Origin: Trema orientale
Lineage: Eukaryota > Streptophyta > Magnoliopsida > Rosales > Cannabaceae
DNA length: 64,000 nucleotides
Reading direction: 5' to 3'
Assembly: GCA_002914845.1 (NCBI GenBank)
Contig: JXTC01000038.1
Span: forward strand, 897,872-961,871
Each line of letters begins with the position of its first letter. The stretch's first letter is position 1. Made by a program: the position numbers and the translations under genes. Below the pieces are notes generated by a model. The model was given only the letters and a program-made list of their open reading frames with translations. It was not told the DNA's origin and did not search any database. Of this stretch, positions 10,360 to 21,671 are shown one piece after another.

Positions 10360-11871
10360 TGTTAGGATTATTCCCAAAAAGTGTTTATTATTTATAGATA
10401 TTTATTGAATATTTTTGGATATTTAATAAAAGAAATGTTAAAAAGATTTCATGATTTATTCATTAGAAAAATATTTTAATAAAGTTGTTTATTAAAGTTA
10501 AGACGTATTTTATCTAATTAAATCACATAAGACTATTCACAACTAATAAGAGAAGTTGGACACTTCTCTTGGATCGTGTTGTAAGACTTTGTGTATTTAT
10601 AGTATGTCTTAATCTATATTGATATGACTATATACAAAAAGTCTTAGTGTGTAATATTGAATAAGGACCATATGAAATATGTTATTATAATAAGTGCCGT
10701 TGACAAGAATATATTCTCACAAACTTGATAATTAACCTATGTCTTTCTTAATTTTGAAATAAGTGATGAACACGTGTTTATAACTTGTATTATTTGAGAC
10801 TTTAAAAAGATACAGATCAATAAATTGACGATCTAGATTCTGATATTTTGGTAATGCATTATTATGGGCATTAGAAATATATACTTATAGATATGGAATC
10901 CATAACTCTATTATATAGAGAAATGAATACTACCTTGAGGAGCTATAGGAGCTTGGATGATTTAAACTTTAGCTAAGTAATTAATAAAATTAGATATTTT
11001 ATTAATTGAAGACTTTCTGTAAGTCTGTTTATCCATTAGATATAGTCTTGTATCAAAAAATTAAAAGATATAATTGGAAGAGAAAAATGATAATTTTACA
11101 TAGTTCCGATTATCGGTATTCATGTGGGGATATACATGAAAATGTTAATTATCTAATGGACATAATTATTATAAAGTATCTTGTGATATTTATTTAATTC
11201 AAGAGTGTATTTTGGACCTTTAGTAGAATAAGTCCATAACTAATAGTACAAACCTGTTTATATTAAAAGTTAATTGTAACTGGACCTCTGTCTATTGGAG
11301 CTAGAACTAAACAGGTCCATTTGGGTCCTCAATCTACACCAACATCTTGGGCTGCATGAGATCAACTGGGCTCAAATAGTTTTCTGGACAATTAAACAAA
11401 AAGGATAAAAAGATCGGACTAATGGGTGAACCATTGGAGCCCACCACACTGCTAAATAAGCAATGAAATTCGGCTAGCCCCTATGCCCAATAAGGGTGGC
11501 TAAATTCTTCTATGGAGGAGCCTTATAGGCTCCTCTCTCTCTTTTGTATGTGACATTCAGTTTTAACTGAAATATTAGTTTGGCGGCTGCATAGAAAAGT
11601 GAGAAAGAGAAATTCTTGGAACCACCACTGAAGGCTATTGGAGTTCTTGGAGTTGATCAAGATCGAGGTGGCCACATACTTCTGCAGTTACAAGCTTGGA
11701 GCATAGGAAAGAAGACCCACTGGCAAAGCTATACAATTTATTGTATATATTTAGACTATAACAAAGATCCTAAAAAGTTTTTATTAAAAACAATAATTTG
11801 AAAAAAATTTTATTTTCTAAACTTCCGCCTATCTTTGATTTTGTCATGTTTTTTGTAAATTATAACCAACA
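10360..11871 (+). mobile_element. Possible solo LTR or unrelated insertion inside the copia element
   Basis: The segment starts TGTTAGGATTATTCCC and ends TATAACCAACA, the TG...CA pattern of LTRs, and replaces the coding part of the host element. It carries no recognisable protein. The flanking pentamers (ATCTT and ATACT) do not match well, so a target duplication is not supported. A deletion with unrelated filler is the alternative. Confidence 0.35.
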
Positions 11872-11879
11872 ATACTAGC

Positions 11880-11975
11880 TCTTTATTAGTGGATCCGCTT
11901 ACCAAAGATCTAACGCCTAAGATATTTCATGAGTACACTGCTCATATGGGTATTGTATCTTTTAAAAATATTTAG
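11880..11975 (+). pseudogene. copia pol C-terminal remnant
   Basis: One frame reads SLLVDPLTKDLTPKIF, then HEYTAHMGIVSFKNI and a stop. This is the end of copia RNase H/pol (the DPLTK motif), 0.45 kb before the purine tract. Confidence 0.8.
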
Positions 11976-12440
11976 AATTAGTAGGAGTTAGATTTTACAA
12001 GTTCTTTTGTGGTAGACGCATTTGTTATTTGATATTAATAAAATGATAGTTTTCTTTTATACTCTGAATTTATATTTTATTTTCTTTCTATTTGCAGTTT
12101 TGCGTTAAGTTGTGGTTTGGCATAAATGAAAGACTAAGGTTGATTTATTGGAATCATAAAGTAGGATACGTTGGAAATAGGCATATAAGATCACTTTTCA
12201 TGTAATTTCTATGCCACACATCCATACTTGATATGTGTCATTGAGTGTATTAATTTGGTAATCATTGATGTGTTCAGTTGCCTACCTAAATACCACAAAA
12301 TCCACTTTGATTTCATGTTGATACATAAGATGATCCGGATTATAATAAGGACTAATTTCTTAACAGACAGCAATAAAGTACATACTCAGGTTTCATTATA
12401 TAATTATTTCTGGATAACTCATGTAGCCCAAGTGGGAGAT

Positions 12441-12936
12441 TATTAGGTTTTAATTAATCTGAGCTTACATAGTTAATGAAAATTATATAATACTAGAGCT
12501 GTCTAATTAAGTGAGCTATTTAGTGATCTAATTGTGGGCTCAGGAAATTTCTAATCGGGTATGGGCTTTGTAATGTAGGGACCTTGACCCAATAAGGATT
12601 GATGTGGTCTTTATTGGCTGTCAGTATATAAAGACATAACTATTAGAGTTTTGGTCCCTCCAAGCCAAATAAAATGTACGCTCTTCTTCTTTGCCTCTAT
12701 CAATAGTGAAAGTTCTCATTGAACATACATATAGTATTCTGGCTGTAGAAAATCTTCCACCCTCGTGCTCTTAAGAATTCATCGCTTCCGCTCACATGAG
12801 CATATCTTTTTTTCTTTCAATAGTTATAGATTCAGGTTAGTCACAGTTTTTTCTTAACGAATCTTTTCTTGACAATTTGACATAGTAGATAATTTTGGAA
12901 TTCTATTTGATTTGTTAATCCATAAAGCATGTGTAA
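12441..12936 (+). repeat. 3' LTR of the gutted copia element
   Basis: Starts TATTAGGTTTTAATTAAT after the purine tract and ends near CATGTGTAAC. It keeps the ~100 bp missing from the 5' LTR. Confidence 0.8.
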
Positions 12937-13959
12937 CGTATATTTCTCATAAATTTCTTTCCGAAGACATATTAGTTAATAACTTGAAACATTTGCGCTT
13001 AAAAAGTGTTTTAATTTTTTCTTTTGATAACCAAGAATCGGTCTAATTCTCTTTCTTTGTGCGAAAAAAGATGGGTACATTCAAACCTTTTATCGATCAG
13101 TCAAATTATATAATCATACATGATCATATTCTGATCTATTTAATAATACGTCGGACATCATATATTTTTCCCTTTTGATTTTCCCGGCCATGCAATGAGG
13201 CAATGAAAGTAATTTCCAACATCTAATTTGAATCAAAACGTAAAGGAAATTCCTTTTAGCGCATACTAATATCGACCGCCAAAAAAGGTTGAGCTCTAAA
13301 TTAAGCTTATATAATATATATACAGATTTAAAAATTGTCAACGGAGTCTATAATCTATCCATATATATAATATATTGGATATATTTTTTTAATATTCCAC
13401 ACACGTGTGGTTTAGTTTTTATAATATTATTGGAATTTGCCACACGCAAGTCTATATCGTGTTTGATACCTAAAATTATTTACTAGTCTCGTGATTTTCA
13501 TTGAAAATTCTAATATATATACTATAGTCTTACAACAACCAGACCACAGATACTAAATCGCAGTTTTAATTTGAACAAAAGGAAATATATATGGTGTTAT
13601 TAACTTATTAGATAGATAGATGCACAAATTAGAGTACCATTTTTAATCTACATTTTCCCCCCTTTTTCTCTGCATAATATTTTGGAATTTGGAACTTGAT
13701 CATCTATTGAGCTTTTGAATATTTGCTTTATAATTTTCTGACGAAATTCGATTGTAAAGCTAGTGATCGACATTATTGCATGGTGGGTTAGATATATCCG
13801 CACATATAGTTTGATCCCTAATTCCTTCATATTATCAAGACCCTGAAATGGCTATTATAATTTTCGTCTGGTGTAAATATCTCTTGGTGATAGGCATTCT
13901 AATTCAGAGGGTGAAATTGGAATTTTAAGTGAGAAATATAAGAATTATGGACTGACGTG
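12937..13959. other. AT-rich intergenic stretch
   Basis: No gene, RNA gene or repeat recognised. Short frames on both strands are random in composition. Confidence 0.5.
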
Positions 13960-14480
13960 GTTTAATCAAAGTCCCTGCTGCCAGGTTGACCAAACTTGCA
14001 GACTCATGTGAGACTCTCAAACAACAAAGAGTGAAAATCTGTTTTGGTCCTGTAGCAAAATAGGAATAAAGGGTTGTGACATAGAAATCTCCGACACAGC
14101 CGGATGACTATAGCACAACCCAAACCTAATGGGCAAGAAAAATATCTGCCCAAATCAAGAAGCTACCCCGGATATGTACTTGGACATTAAGGAAATGACG
14201 CTATAAATGGGGGTGGGCTGATGGCAGAAAGGAGGCAAGTGGAAGTAAGTGGGCTCTTACCACCATCAAAGTCACTTGTGAAGCCAATACTCAATCACAA
14301 AATCAAAACAAGTCAGATCAGCCTCACCAGTCAAATACACTGTCGTTTGTTGAGACCACTTGAGGCTTAGGGTTTCCCCTCAGTCCATACTCTGTATTTT
14401 TCACTAAGAAATGGTCTGATAACAGAGAGAGAAACCAAGCTTAGAGCTGTGGTCCAGCTCAATACAAACGACGTCACAAG
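13960..14480 (+). repeat. Possible LTR remnant with TATA box
   Basis: More GC-rich than its surroundings. It holds a TATA-like GCTATAAATGGGGG near 14200, followed by a purine-rich transcribed-looking stretch and a sequence near 14410 (TGGTCTGATAACAGAG) loosely like a tRNA-Met primer site. No second copy or coding region is in the window, so this is only a suggestion. Confidence 0.3.
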
Positions 14481-15696
14481 GTTACTATTTTACCTATCAT
14501 GATTTAAATGTTGCCCTCGAACCCAAATGTAAATTTAGAGAAAGAGAAAAAGATCACGTAATTAGGAAAAGATAAATTGGCTATAGGTATTTTCCATGAG
14601 AAAAACTAATCCGCTATTAAAAAAGCATATAGGCTTTTACAACGACGAATATATCATGTGCATTTTCATCGCATAAAATATTGTTAACCACGAAAGCCAT
14701 GAAAAAAAAAGGAAAGAACGAATATCCAACAACAAATGATGACAAAACATTAGATGATTGACAGTTCAACTAATGAAAGCTTCAGCAACAATTAATGCAT
14801 TCAACTCCAAAGACTGAATATTTTAGGCCAACATACTTTTTGGTATTTTTCAAAACACCATTAACTGAGTAAGGTCTTCTAGATTATATAGTACACAGCA
14901 GGTCTTCCGCAGAGATTATATTGTCGGCATATATTCTTCCAAAACTAAAACAAAGAAGCTTCATATTTTATTTGATGGAAGGTGCAAAAGCTTATTTAAT
15001 GGAAGTTAAGAAGTTACAAACTTTTGTAACATGAGATTTCTCAACTTTAATTTAAAATCATGTTTTATTTACGAGTACTCTCAATTTAGTTGCAAATTTC
15101 TTTTAGTAATATTTTTAAAAATCCAATATCATAAAGTTTCATTGATTATTGAGTTCAATATATTTGTGAGGTTCTAACAGAAATACATGATTAGAATGCC
15201 AAAAATTGAAAAAAAAAAAAAATCTCACATGATTTAAATTATTTGGAAAAATTTACCTTAATTACCTGATTGGTTATTTCAAGCATGAGATTTCTCAGTG
15301 ATATTTTTCTAAATAAATATGAGATTCTTAAAAGCTCATAAAGGATTTTTCAAAAAAATTTGGCAGGGTCGGAATTTTTCAATTTTTTTTTGAAATTTGA
15401 CCAAATAAAATCAAATTTCCTCTAGATTTGTTGGGGTGATTTCCTCTAATTTCCTCATCAGAGGAACAGATATGAAAAAAATTAGAGTATTGCTTATTAC
15501 TCCACCCAACTGATTACTATAATCGTCATTTTCTTTATTCTAATTTGTATCACTTAGTTTTTTTTAATTTATTTATTTTAGTTGTCCTACTCAAATCAAT
15601 TTTAAAGGAGAATTTTTTTCTATTGAAAGTATAGTTAGCAAAGTATAAAAGATGTTGTTAACCTTAATTCATGTTGAAATATTCTTTTTTTTTTTA
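14481..15696. other. AT-rich intergenic stretch
   Basis: Nothing recognisable apart from simple A/T tracts. Confidence 0.5.
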
Positions 15697-15975
15697 AGAG
15701 AAATTTAGGTGAATGGCCAATATTTTAAATTTGAGTAGATATCCACTTTTAAAATTTTATATATAAATATCCAAGTATATATATTTTTACACTTAATAGA
15801 TAAATATATCTACTAATTTCAATTAATGTACTGAGTATATAAATTTTTATGCTTGGTATATAATATTTTACATTTGGTATATAAATATATATACCAGATA
15901 TTTTGCTATAACATTTAAAAAACGGTTATTTACTTAAATTAGGCCTAAAATTTGGTCATTCTGCTATAAGACCCT
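15697..15975 (-). repeat. Repeat family A, copy 1
   Basis: About 280 bp, AT-rich. It runs from AGAGAAATTTAGGTGAATGG to AAATTTGGTCAT and is the inverted counterpart of copies at 32485 and 58935. All share repeated ATATACCAAGTATAAA-like segments and the end GGCCATCTACCTAAATTTCT in plus orientation of copy 3. No protein; probably a non-autonomous element. Confidence 0.8.
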
Positions 15976-16394
15976 TTTTTTAGTGTCAATTTAAAAAATG
16001 ACCGTTTTCTACACCTATTTAATACTTAATCATTTTACAATTTTATTTTGATAAATGGTCATTTTTTAGTTGATCTATTTTTTCTAAAGTAAATTAATTT
16101 TTTAAAAAATAAATTATTTTTCAAAACATAGATCAATATATTTTGATATACTAAATATGAAAAAATCTATTTTTTAAATAATTTTCAAAATTCTGTTATT
16201 TTTAAGGGTATTTGAAAAACAGTCATTTTGCAAACTATGATCCAAAATTCGGCCATTTAGCTCAAAAGCCCTTCTTAAAATGTGGTATTGGCTAATTATC
16301 CCAAAAAGAAGACGATTATTGAATAGAAGCCCAAAAGAGCCTAACTTTTAGAGAAAAAGACATGAGTAGGTCTATTTTTTCTTTCTTAAAGAAA
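15976..16394. repeat. AT-rich sequence resembling family A ends
   Basis: Contains repeated ATGACCGTTTTCTA, ATGGTCATTTTTTAG and AACAGTCATTTTGCA motifs that recall the family A termini. Probably a more degraded relative; boundaries unclear. Confidence 0.35.
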
Positions 16395-16530
16395 AAAATG
16401 GGGCTTTATTAACGACCTCCACAAATTACAAATAAAGAAAAGTAACTCACGTACCATGTGAGTTAAACTCCCAACCCAGTACCCAATTCTCATCCCACCC
16501 TATCCCACTCCACCCACTAAGTTAGCCGCA
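16395..16530 (-). mobile_element. SINE fragment (3' part)
   Basis: The stretch GGGGCTTTATTAACGACCTCC and the AAATTACAAATAAAGAAAA beyond it match the 3' part of the SINE at 19671-19874. The tRNA-like head is missing or too degraded to see. Confidence 0.55.
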
Positions 16531-17717
16531 GTGAGCAAAGACATGAGTAGGACTAATTTTGGCCGAAATGAACTTTTTTTTGTAAAATGACAATTTTAAG
16601 AGTATTAAGAACATTTGGTTATGGTTACGATCTTTTTGACAATGAAAGATTTTTTATGATCAAGAAACTCTTGATTATAGGTCAAAACATTCTTGACATT
16701 CTTAAAAATATTATTTCCAAAACAATTCACAAAAAAAGTCATTTTGGGCCAATGCAGTCCTATCCATGTCTTTTTTCTACTGTTTTGGGCCTTCATTAAC
16801 TTTCATAGCCAATGTGGTATGGTTTTGTTATTTAAGTTGCACCTAAATTATTGAAGAACTTTACACCTAGTACCTGTTCTTGTGCACTATATTTCGTAAA
16901 TACCTGTTTTTAAATTTTGTTTCAACAATACCCGTTTTCAGTGTACATTTCATTTGTAAAATATATGTGGCATAGGTTTTTTAATGTAGGCTTTATATAT
17001 GGTTTATATTTACTTTGTAAATTTATACTATAGTATACACTTTAAAATATATATCAATTTTTAGATGTAATTTTTATGCATAAAATGTATAACGCGGTAT
17101 ACATTCTATCTATAAAATACCCGTGGTTTATATTTCTCAAAAAATAGGTATTTATGAAATAAAAAATAGAAAATAGATATCATGAAAATGTGCCTAGTAA
17201 AATGGGTATTTATGAACTTTTCCCTCGGAATTGCCACCATCTCTCAATATTGTTGTATCATTTATAAATATATCATTAGTCCATTTATTTATTTATTTGC
17301 CTGAAAAATCAGTAGCCTCATATAAGATTATGTCAATCCGAAGCACGGGACCAAAAAGAAAGGAGGCCAAATTGGGATGGAGACAAAAAATTATTTTCCT
17401 AAGGAACAGAAAACTCAAGACCGAACCGAAAAAAAAAAAGGAAAGAAAGAAAACATATTTATACATTATCTGGTTCTTACCTGCCTGAAGAGACGTGTCA
17501 ATGACGACGAGACCGAAAAAAAAGTGTTGGTACGAAAATTGACATGAATGGATGGCTGAACATAAAACAAAAGGGAAAAAAAAAAAAAAACTAAACCATA
17601 ATCCTGAGAAAGAGATGCACAGCCAAATTAAATCGATGGACAGGGAGAAATGAAAATTAAATATGGCATTTACTTGCACATATTTATTTTGTATAATTGT
17701 TATATCATATCAATATG
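16531..17717. other. Intergenic; possible inverted-repeat element at about 16840-17220
   Basis: The ends of 16840-17220 are loosely inverted (AACTTTACACCTAGTACCTG against the reverse complement of the right end, AGTTCATAAATACCCATTTT). No coding signal. A 128-codon minus frame at 17293-17679 is Phe/Ser-rich low-complexity read from A/T tracts and is not taken as a gene. Confidence 0.35.
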
Positions 17718-18541
17718 CTTTGCAGATGCAGGACCCCTTTCTTTCTTCTTCTTCTATAGAATTTTTCTCCATCTTTTTGTAACCCTTATCTCTATAAATT
17801 TCTAACCCACTAAAGTAGATCTCTCTCCCGATGAAGATTTAATTTTCTTTTATATTTTTATTTTAATAAATCATTCAGCATATGTAAAGGTAATTGTACT
17901 ATAAATTTAGATTTATGAATATTTTTTCCTACATGATTCTATAATTCTGTATATATGGGTTATATTCGTTTTTACTGTTTTTGATCTCTCTCCTAGTAGG
18001 GATTTAATTTTCTTTTATATTTTCATTTTAATAAATCATTCTACATATGTAAAGATAGTTGAACCATAAATCTAGATTTAGGAATATTTTGTCCTATATG
18101 ATTCTAGATCTGTACATATAAGTCTCATTCTTTTTTTGTTTTTGTGTGTGTTTTGTTGATATACTTCTAGATTTGAAGCTTCTGGGATCCAAAGTTGGAA
18201 GATTTTATTTTGTCAAAGATCACTTTTTTCCAGAAGATTCATCCTTGTATCAGTCGAATGAATTAACTCTCTAGTGGTGAAGGACAATTCGAACGAGCCA
18301 ATGAGATATCTTATGTGGAGCTCTGATATGTCCTTTGCAGATTTATAAGCATATCATTTATATATATTTTGTGCATAATCTATTCCTCCCTGTTTGTCAA
18401 TAAGATTTTAGTTTGGTTGACTAATATTCATTGGTATGTATTATTTGTGATCTGATCTTTCTATAAGATTTGTGATTGTATTGCTGTTATTGATTAATGA
18501 AATTCATCTTTTGATTAAAAGAAAAACAAAAACAAAAAAAA
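17718..18541 (+). mobile_element. Possible retroposed transcript or truncated LINE with poly(A)
   Basis: The segment ends in an A-rich tail (18520-18541) after GATTAATGAAATTCATC, a 3' end typical of plant L1-type LINEs. GCTTGCAGA after the tail resembles GCTTTGCAGA at 17717, a possible imperfect target duplication. No reverse transcriptase is present, so it would be 5'-truncated. It includes a 165-bp tandem duplication (17818-18147). Confidence 0.35.
17818..18147 (+). repeat. 165-bp tandem duplication, two units
   Basis: Unit 1 starts GATCTCTCTCCCGATG at 17818 and unit 2 starts GATCTCTCTCCTAGTA at 17983. They share TTTAATTTTCTTTTATATTT, AATAAATCATTC and the rest of the unit with scattered substitutions. 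Confidence 0.85.
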
Positions 18542-19658
18542 GCTTGCAGACAACATTTATTTGAAAAGCTATGTATGAACATATACTAGCTATATGACAA
18601 AAAGAACGTAGTGTAGTCATATCCATAATGTTTAACTATTTTTAAACATACAATAAATGAAATATATATGCAACTAATCATATTTAGATATCTCCTTTTT
18701 AATTTCTGAGATTTAATGTATTTTCTGAGAAAGATGCTTTAGAACAGAACAATTTCTCACGGATGAATCGTAGTAAAAGTGAAGCTACTGCCACCAAATC
18801 CATATTTATTAACCCAGCGAATAATTTGATATTAGAAATTAGAGGTTATTTTTCTTAACATAACATAAATAATCTCGGTGTTTATGGAATCTTTTTTTTT
18901 TTTGGTTAACATAAACATTTGAAAATTAGTACTTCTAAATTAAAAAATAAACCTTATTTAAATCATAAACACGTCCAAAATAAAGCTGGCCGCGCGGCCA
19001 CCGGCTGGTCCAATTTCATTTTTTCCCCGGTAGTTGATAGACTCCCTTGGGATTGGAATAAATAGCAGATTCAATATGAAATTGAAAAAATAGAAAAGTC
19101 AGTTTTTATTCTATTTTATTTTTTTGCTGAAGGATAAGAATTCGTATTTTGTTGTGTTAGCAGGCTTAGCGTGCCTCTAATATAGCGGTCTAGAGTTCTT
19201 TTTTTCTCACCTTAATGTCAAAAGGAAAAAAAAATCGTATTTTGTTGTTACTTGTCTGAAGTCTTTATACAACATACACATAAACCCTGATTTGCTTCTA
19301 ACTAGAATACATCTATAAAGGTAGGATAAATGTTCTTAGAAATTCTGCCACACTTTTTGATTAAAAGCTTAATTAGTTGAGCTAATTAATTCATATATCA
19401 TCATCTAAAGATACGTGGCTTCTTGTATATGTATATAGTTCATCGGTATTAATTTTTTTTTTTAAATATAGAGTAGTACTTTCTCCTTGGTTCCTGTATG
19501 CACTGATCATACAAATTTTTCACATTTTAAAAAGATACAAATTGGTTAGTATTACTTTTTTTTTTTTTTTTGGTAATACTTCATTATGTTACAAAATTGC
19601 ATTAATTATGGATGAACTTACATGTGTATTGTTGTTTAATTTTTTCACCTATTAATAA
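18542..19658. other. AT-rich intergenic stretch with a GC palindrome
   Basis: No gene seen. The perfect palindrome TGGCCGCGCGGCCA at 18987-19000 stands out in otherwise AT-rich DNA. Confidence 0.5.
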
Positions 19659-19670
19659 ATTTTTCGTGTG

Positions 19671-19874
19671 TAATTTTTTTTTTTAAAGTGAGGCTTAACT
19701 AATGACCTCCACTTATTACAAATTAAAAGAAAATACCTATTACTACCCAATCTCCATCTCACCCCACCCCATTAGGGATAATAGGTTTTCACGCCTACTC
19801 TTAGTGTGACTCGAACCTAATACCAAGATTCTAGGTAGTGAGTACTCTTACCACTTGAGCCAACTCACTTTGTC
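19671..19874 (-). mobile_element. tRNA-derived SINE with 12-bp target duplication
   Basis: On the minus strand the head reads GTGAGTTGGCTCAAGTGGTA (A box TGGCTCAAGTGG), then about 30 bases later AGGTTCGAGTCACA (B box GGTTCGAGTC). The two parts of an internal RNA polymerase III promoter are thus spaced as in a tRNA. A non-tRNA body follows, ending CCTCACTTT and an A-run. The insert is bounded by perfect direct repeats ATTTTTCGTGTG at 19659-19670 and 19875-19886. There is no cloverleaf acceptor stem closing the head, so it is a SINE and not a functional tRNA gene. It would depend on a LINE reverse transcriptase for movement. Confidence 0.87.
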
Positions 19875-20041
19875 ATTTTTCGTGTGAAATTACATTAGTT
19901 TTGTGCAAATTTACATCCATGCTGCTATATGTTACTATAAAGTGGAATAAGACCAATTCCGAGAGCAGTACTACACATTTATAAATGATATTGAGTGTAT
20001 AGCATATGAATAATTGAATATATTACATATATATATATGGG

Positions 20042-20277
20042 CACCAATCCAGTAGGTATTTTTTTTTTTTACCTATGCATAGGTATCAATTTGGCCAATA
20101 AAAAATTTTTTTGCACATTTTTTTATATTAAAAAATAGAAGAGAGAAAAAGCATTAATGATGCACGTGCTTTCATGTATCTCATTTTAGCCGTTAGATCA
20201 TTGTTAGATGATAATCCAACAGCTAGAAAAAAAATACCTACACATAGGTAAAAAAAAAAAACCTACCAGGTTGGCAA
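20042..20277 (+). mobile_element. MITE family B, copy 1
   Basis: Imperfect terminal inverted repeats: CACCAATCCAGTAGGTATTT at the left and the complement of AAACCTACCAGGTTGGCAACC at the right. Both are backed by T/A runs, and the element sits in TA-repeat DNA. The interior holds the palindrome ACCTATGCATAGGT. A second copy lies inverted at 61603-61845. No coding capacity. Confidence 0.75.
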
Positions 20278-21403
20278 CCTATATATATATATATAAATAT
20301 ATGTAATGTATGAGAAGCCGACAAATGGGATTCCTACTGTTTCTTGCGAGGAGGACAAATTTCATTTATATATATAGACTTGGAATATTGCCATATATTC
20401 ATTCATCAATTTGCTATTTTTCATTGTTGTTTCATCAATGGAAACCTTGGACATGCATAAAGAATTGATCTAAAAAAGGAATCCATGCACGAAAAAAAAA
20501 AAGAAAAAAAAAAGCATAAAACGTCCAAGTTACAAGGAATCATAGGGGCAACTGTTTCCAGGCTAGGAGTCACCCTTATAATAACATTTTTCTTACGTTC
20601 TTTTTTTTTTTTTTTCCCTATTACAATTTTATACCTTTTCTTTATTACTTTGTATGATTTCTCTGAATATTGTAGGTCCATTGACAAAGGCCATAATGCA
20701 TATACCTTCTAATTATTCCCCTCTGGCTGCTAAACGGAGAAACATGCAAACAATAAATCAACAAAGAATAAATAAATTATCCATAGTTTCCAACCTTTGA
20801 AAAGTTTAACATGTAGCTAGCTTGTATATATTGGATTTGCAAAAGCACAAAGTTTGCACGGTAATTAATAAAATGATTTTAAGTATACGCGTTGATATTA
20901 ATAACCTCTATAATGATATTCTCTCTACATGATCAATTCATACGAGAGCTTGAAACCATCCTCATATGTATATGAATCATACAATCACAAGGCCATTATT
21001 TATAGAATAATATTCCTATATATAATAGTTCATTTCCAATCAATTTCCATTCATTTTGGTTCCTTTTAATTCTGAAGTACATTTAATCTTGATTCTTAAG
21101 AGGAGAGAGAAATATTCAAAAGTCCAAGCTAGCTAGTCCTATATGGTTCATTAGTTCTTGCCAAAACCAACCCTATAAAGTCATGTGTATATATATACTA
21201 CCATCACTCTAGCGGCCCATAGAATACCTATATAATTAATTACTACCTCCAACTTGATTTTTGTTTTTCTTTTTTCTTTATCAAGTAAAGTCCCACTTGG
21301 TTTGGACCGTTTATTGCCTGATCCAATAATTAGAGAATTCCATAACACCGTAACCTAGGCCGAGTCCCACATTATCCACCCCTTATTTAAAGCTTAAACT
21401 ACG
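20278..21403. other. Intergenic DNA upstream of the WRKY gene
   Basis: AT-rich with poly-A/T tracts near 20490 and 20600. No gene is supported; the two short frames there are antiparallel readings of A/T runs. Confidence 0.5.
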
Positions 21404-21671
21404 TTATAAATATATATATTTTAATGGGTATTTGCTTGCACGTCCCTAATAAACAACACACTTATCTATCTGTCAACATGACGGCCCATATTAAACCCCT
21501 CCGGCCTCCGTCTCCTTCTCCTTCTCCTTCTCCTTCCCCAACCCCCACTCACTCTCTCCTCCTTCCAATCTCTCTCTTTTTCATTTTCCAGGCTAACCCC
21601 AAATTAACAAAATAAAAATAAAAATAAAATCAAGGGTCCAGATTCACGTACGTTATCAGTAGTTCCTGATC
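21404..21671 (+). promoter_or_regulatory. WRKY core promoter and 5' leader
   Basis: A TATA-like TTATAAATATATATAT lies at about 21404, 268 bp before the first ATG. The leader contains a CTCCTT microsatellite (about 21510-21537), typical of plant 5' UTRs. TTGAC cores in the reverse orientation (GTCAA at about 21472) could serve as W-boxes for self-regulation, which is common for WRKY genes; this is inference. Confidence 0.5.

Larger units (their letters stand above)
8871..12936 (+). mobile_element. Gutted copia-type LTR element with intact ends
   Basis: Two related LTRs (8871-9262 and 12441-12936), a primer site at 9267, a purine tract (AGTGGGAGAT, 12431-12440) and a remnant of the pol C-terminus at 11880 define the element. 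Between the leader and that remnant no gag, integrase or RT can be recognised. About 1.5 kb of other sequence (10360-11871) sits there instead. The order of ends and remnants fits Ty1/copia. Target duplications could not be identified with confidence. Confidence 0.8.

Noticed and set aside
17293..17679. 128-codon minus-strand frame
   Set aside because: Phe/Ser-rich low-complexity protein generated by A/T tracts; no family motif and no consistent codon usage.
19805..19870. tRNA gene candidate (A and B boxes, minus strand)
   Set aside because: No acceptor stem, a long non-tRNA tail, an A-run and a target duplication show a SINE, not a tRNA gene.
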